DNA from: JAGLGH01 sp034723595
GTDB taxonomy: Archaea > Nanobdellota > Nanobdellia > Woesearchaeales > JAGLGH01
DNA: 6,349 nt
Direction: 5' to 3'
Assembly (NCBI GenBank): GCA_034723595.1
Contig: JAYEPB010000010.1
Coordinates: 1 to 6,349, forward strand
Below are positions 5,905 through 6,349 of this stretch, one piece after another; within the stretch, counting starts at the first letter, position 1, and the number at the start of each line of letters is the position of its first letter. The translations under genes and the position numbers were made by a program. The notes under the pieces are model-generated. The model was not told the origin of the DNA. It saw nothing but the letters and a program-made list of their open reading frames with translations, and made no database searches.

Positions 5905-6294
5905 ATGGAACACATAGAGCTGATAGCAGACCCTGAAATATACTCCAGCAAAGGAGAATTAAAAAAGATATACCATGATTATCTGCTAAAAAAAATAGGT
6001 TTTGAAGGCTGTGATGCATGCAGCACAATCTCCTGCTGCAAATCATTTTATAACTTTGGACCAAGAGTAGATGACTTTGAGAAGGAAAGTGTGCTAAATG
6101 GTATTGAAAAACTTGGCAGGAGATATAATCATATTAAAGGAATTATCAATAAAACCAGCTATATTCCGACAAAGGGTAGAAAACAGTCAGGTAAAAGATG
6201 CCAACTACTTGCAGATGAGGGCAGGTGCAGAGTATATGAATCAAGACCTGATGTATGCAGGAAGTATCAAATGTTACTACAAGCATATCATTAA
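5905..6294 (+). CDS. YkgJ-like cysteine-cluster (CxxCxxCC) protein; C-terminus disrupted by terminal fold-back
   Basis: A small soluble protein of the YkgJ type, described as a zinc- or iron-chelating cysteine cluster; exact role unknown. Visible: GCDACSTISCCKSF with Cys36, 39, 44 and 45; then GKRC (Cys99), EGRCRVYESRPDVCR with Cys108 and Cys118, which is the characteristic second half (CxxL..GRCxxYexRPxxCR). The family normally continues CRxFP or CRxYP; here it reads CRKYQMLLQAYH then stop. Arg119 is the last codon before the loop of the inverted repeat, and the loop read in reverse gives REFPLWVD, open in frame past the loop. The true C-terminus is therefore probably longer and different. 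The ATG follows the aroA stop by one base, so the two are co-transcribed and probably translationally coupled. No signal peptide or membrane segment is seen. Family call fairly sure, 3' end not reliable. Confidence 0.8.
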   Translation: MEHIELIADPEIYSSKGELKKIYHDYLLKKIGFEGCDACSTISCCKSFYNFGPRVDDFEKESVLNGIEKLGRRYNHIKGIINKTSYIPTKGRKQSGKRCQLLADEGRCRVYESRPDVCRKYQMLLQAYH

Positions 6295-6349
6295 TTATAT
6301 CCACCCATAAAGGAAACTCCCTGCATACATCAGGTCTTGATTCATATAC
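6232..6349. repeat. 30-bp perfect inverted repeat with 58-base loop at the window end
   Basis: Bases 6232-6261 are the exact reverse complement of 6320-6349, the last bases of the window; after one mismatch (6262/6319) three more pairs follow. The loop is 6262-6319. The left arm lies inside the YkgJ-like coding frame (YESRPDVCR), so the right arm is an inverted copy of coding DNA, not a transposon end. The arm is cut by the window end and may continue. Most simply a fold-back chimera or assembly artefact at a contig end; a real invertible segment is the alternative. Confidence 0.9.

Noticed and set aside
6098..6310. 70-codon open frame overlapping the end of the YkgJ-like gene in another frame
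   Set aside because: It overlaps conserved cysteine-motif coding, has no recognisable features and crosses the suspect fold-back.
6232..6349. Transposon terminal inverted repeats at the window end
   Set aside because: The arms are copies of YkgJ-like coding sequence and the 58-base loop cannot encode or resemble a mobile element.

Overview
This window looks like a piece of an AT-rich archaeal genome carrying amino-acid biosynthesis genes. The archaeal assignment rests on promoter architecture: BRE/TATA-like boxes (for example AAAAG followed by CTTTATATA at 1769-1782, and TTTAAATA at 4562-4569) lie about 25 bases upstream of the expected transcript starts, and some leaders are very short or absent. 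Arginine is written mostly with AGA/AGG. The lineage cannot be fixed from this sequence; a DPANN-type or other uncultivated archaeon known from metagenomes is a guess. Both ends cut into genes, and the right end is a 30-bp fold-back, so the window is probably a whole assembly contig.

Layout from left to right: (i) 2-1308, the 3' part of trpD and complete trpF, two consecutive steps of tryptophan synthesis, on the plus strand and 2 bases apart. (ii) 1317-1712, convergent on the minus strand, a short class I SAM methyltransferase that appears to have lost the middle of its domain through an in-frame deletion. (iii) 1713-1836, a divergent promoter region. (iv) 1837-4177, a two-gene unit encoding meso-diaminopimelate dehydrogenase and a diaminopimelate decarboxylase-like enzyme; together these would convert tetrahydrodipicolinate to lysine in two steps. 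(v) 4178-4604, a 427-base non-coding stretch with T-tract terminators, a GC-rich structured element with two near-identical hairpins, two palindromes and a TATA promoter. (vi) 4605-6294, aroA (EPSP synthase), then after one base a YkgJ-like cysteine-cluster protein whose 3' end runs into the terminal inverted repeat.

The genes fit together as biosynthesis: AroA supplies EPSP for chorismate, TrpD and TrpF use chorismate-derived anthranilate, and the Ddh-LysA pair makes lysine. No clear defence system, integrase, transposase, CRISPR array, tRNA or rRNA is visible.

The items most worth a second look are the fold-back at the right end, where reading the loop in the opposite orientation restores the expected CRxFP motif of the YkgJ-like protein; the twin-hairpin element at 4284-4397; the internal deletion in the methyltransferase; and the Ddh-LysA lysine module in an apparent archaeon.
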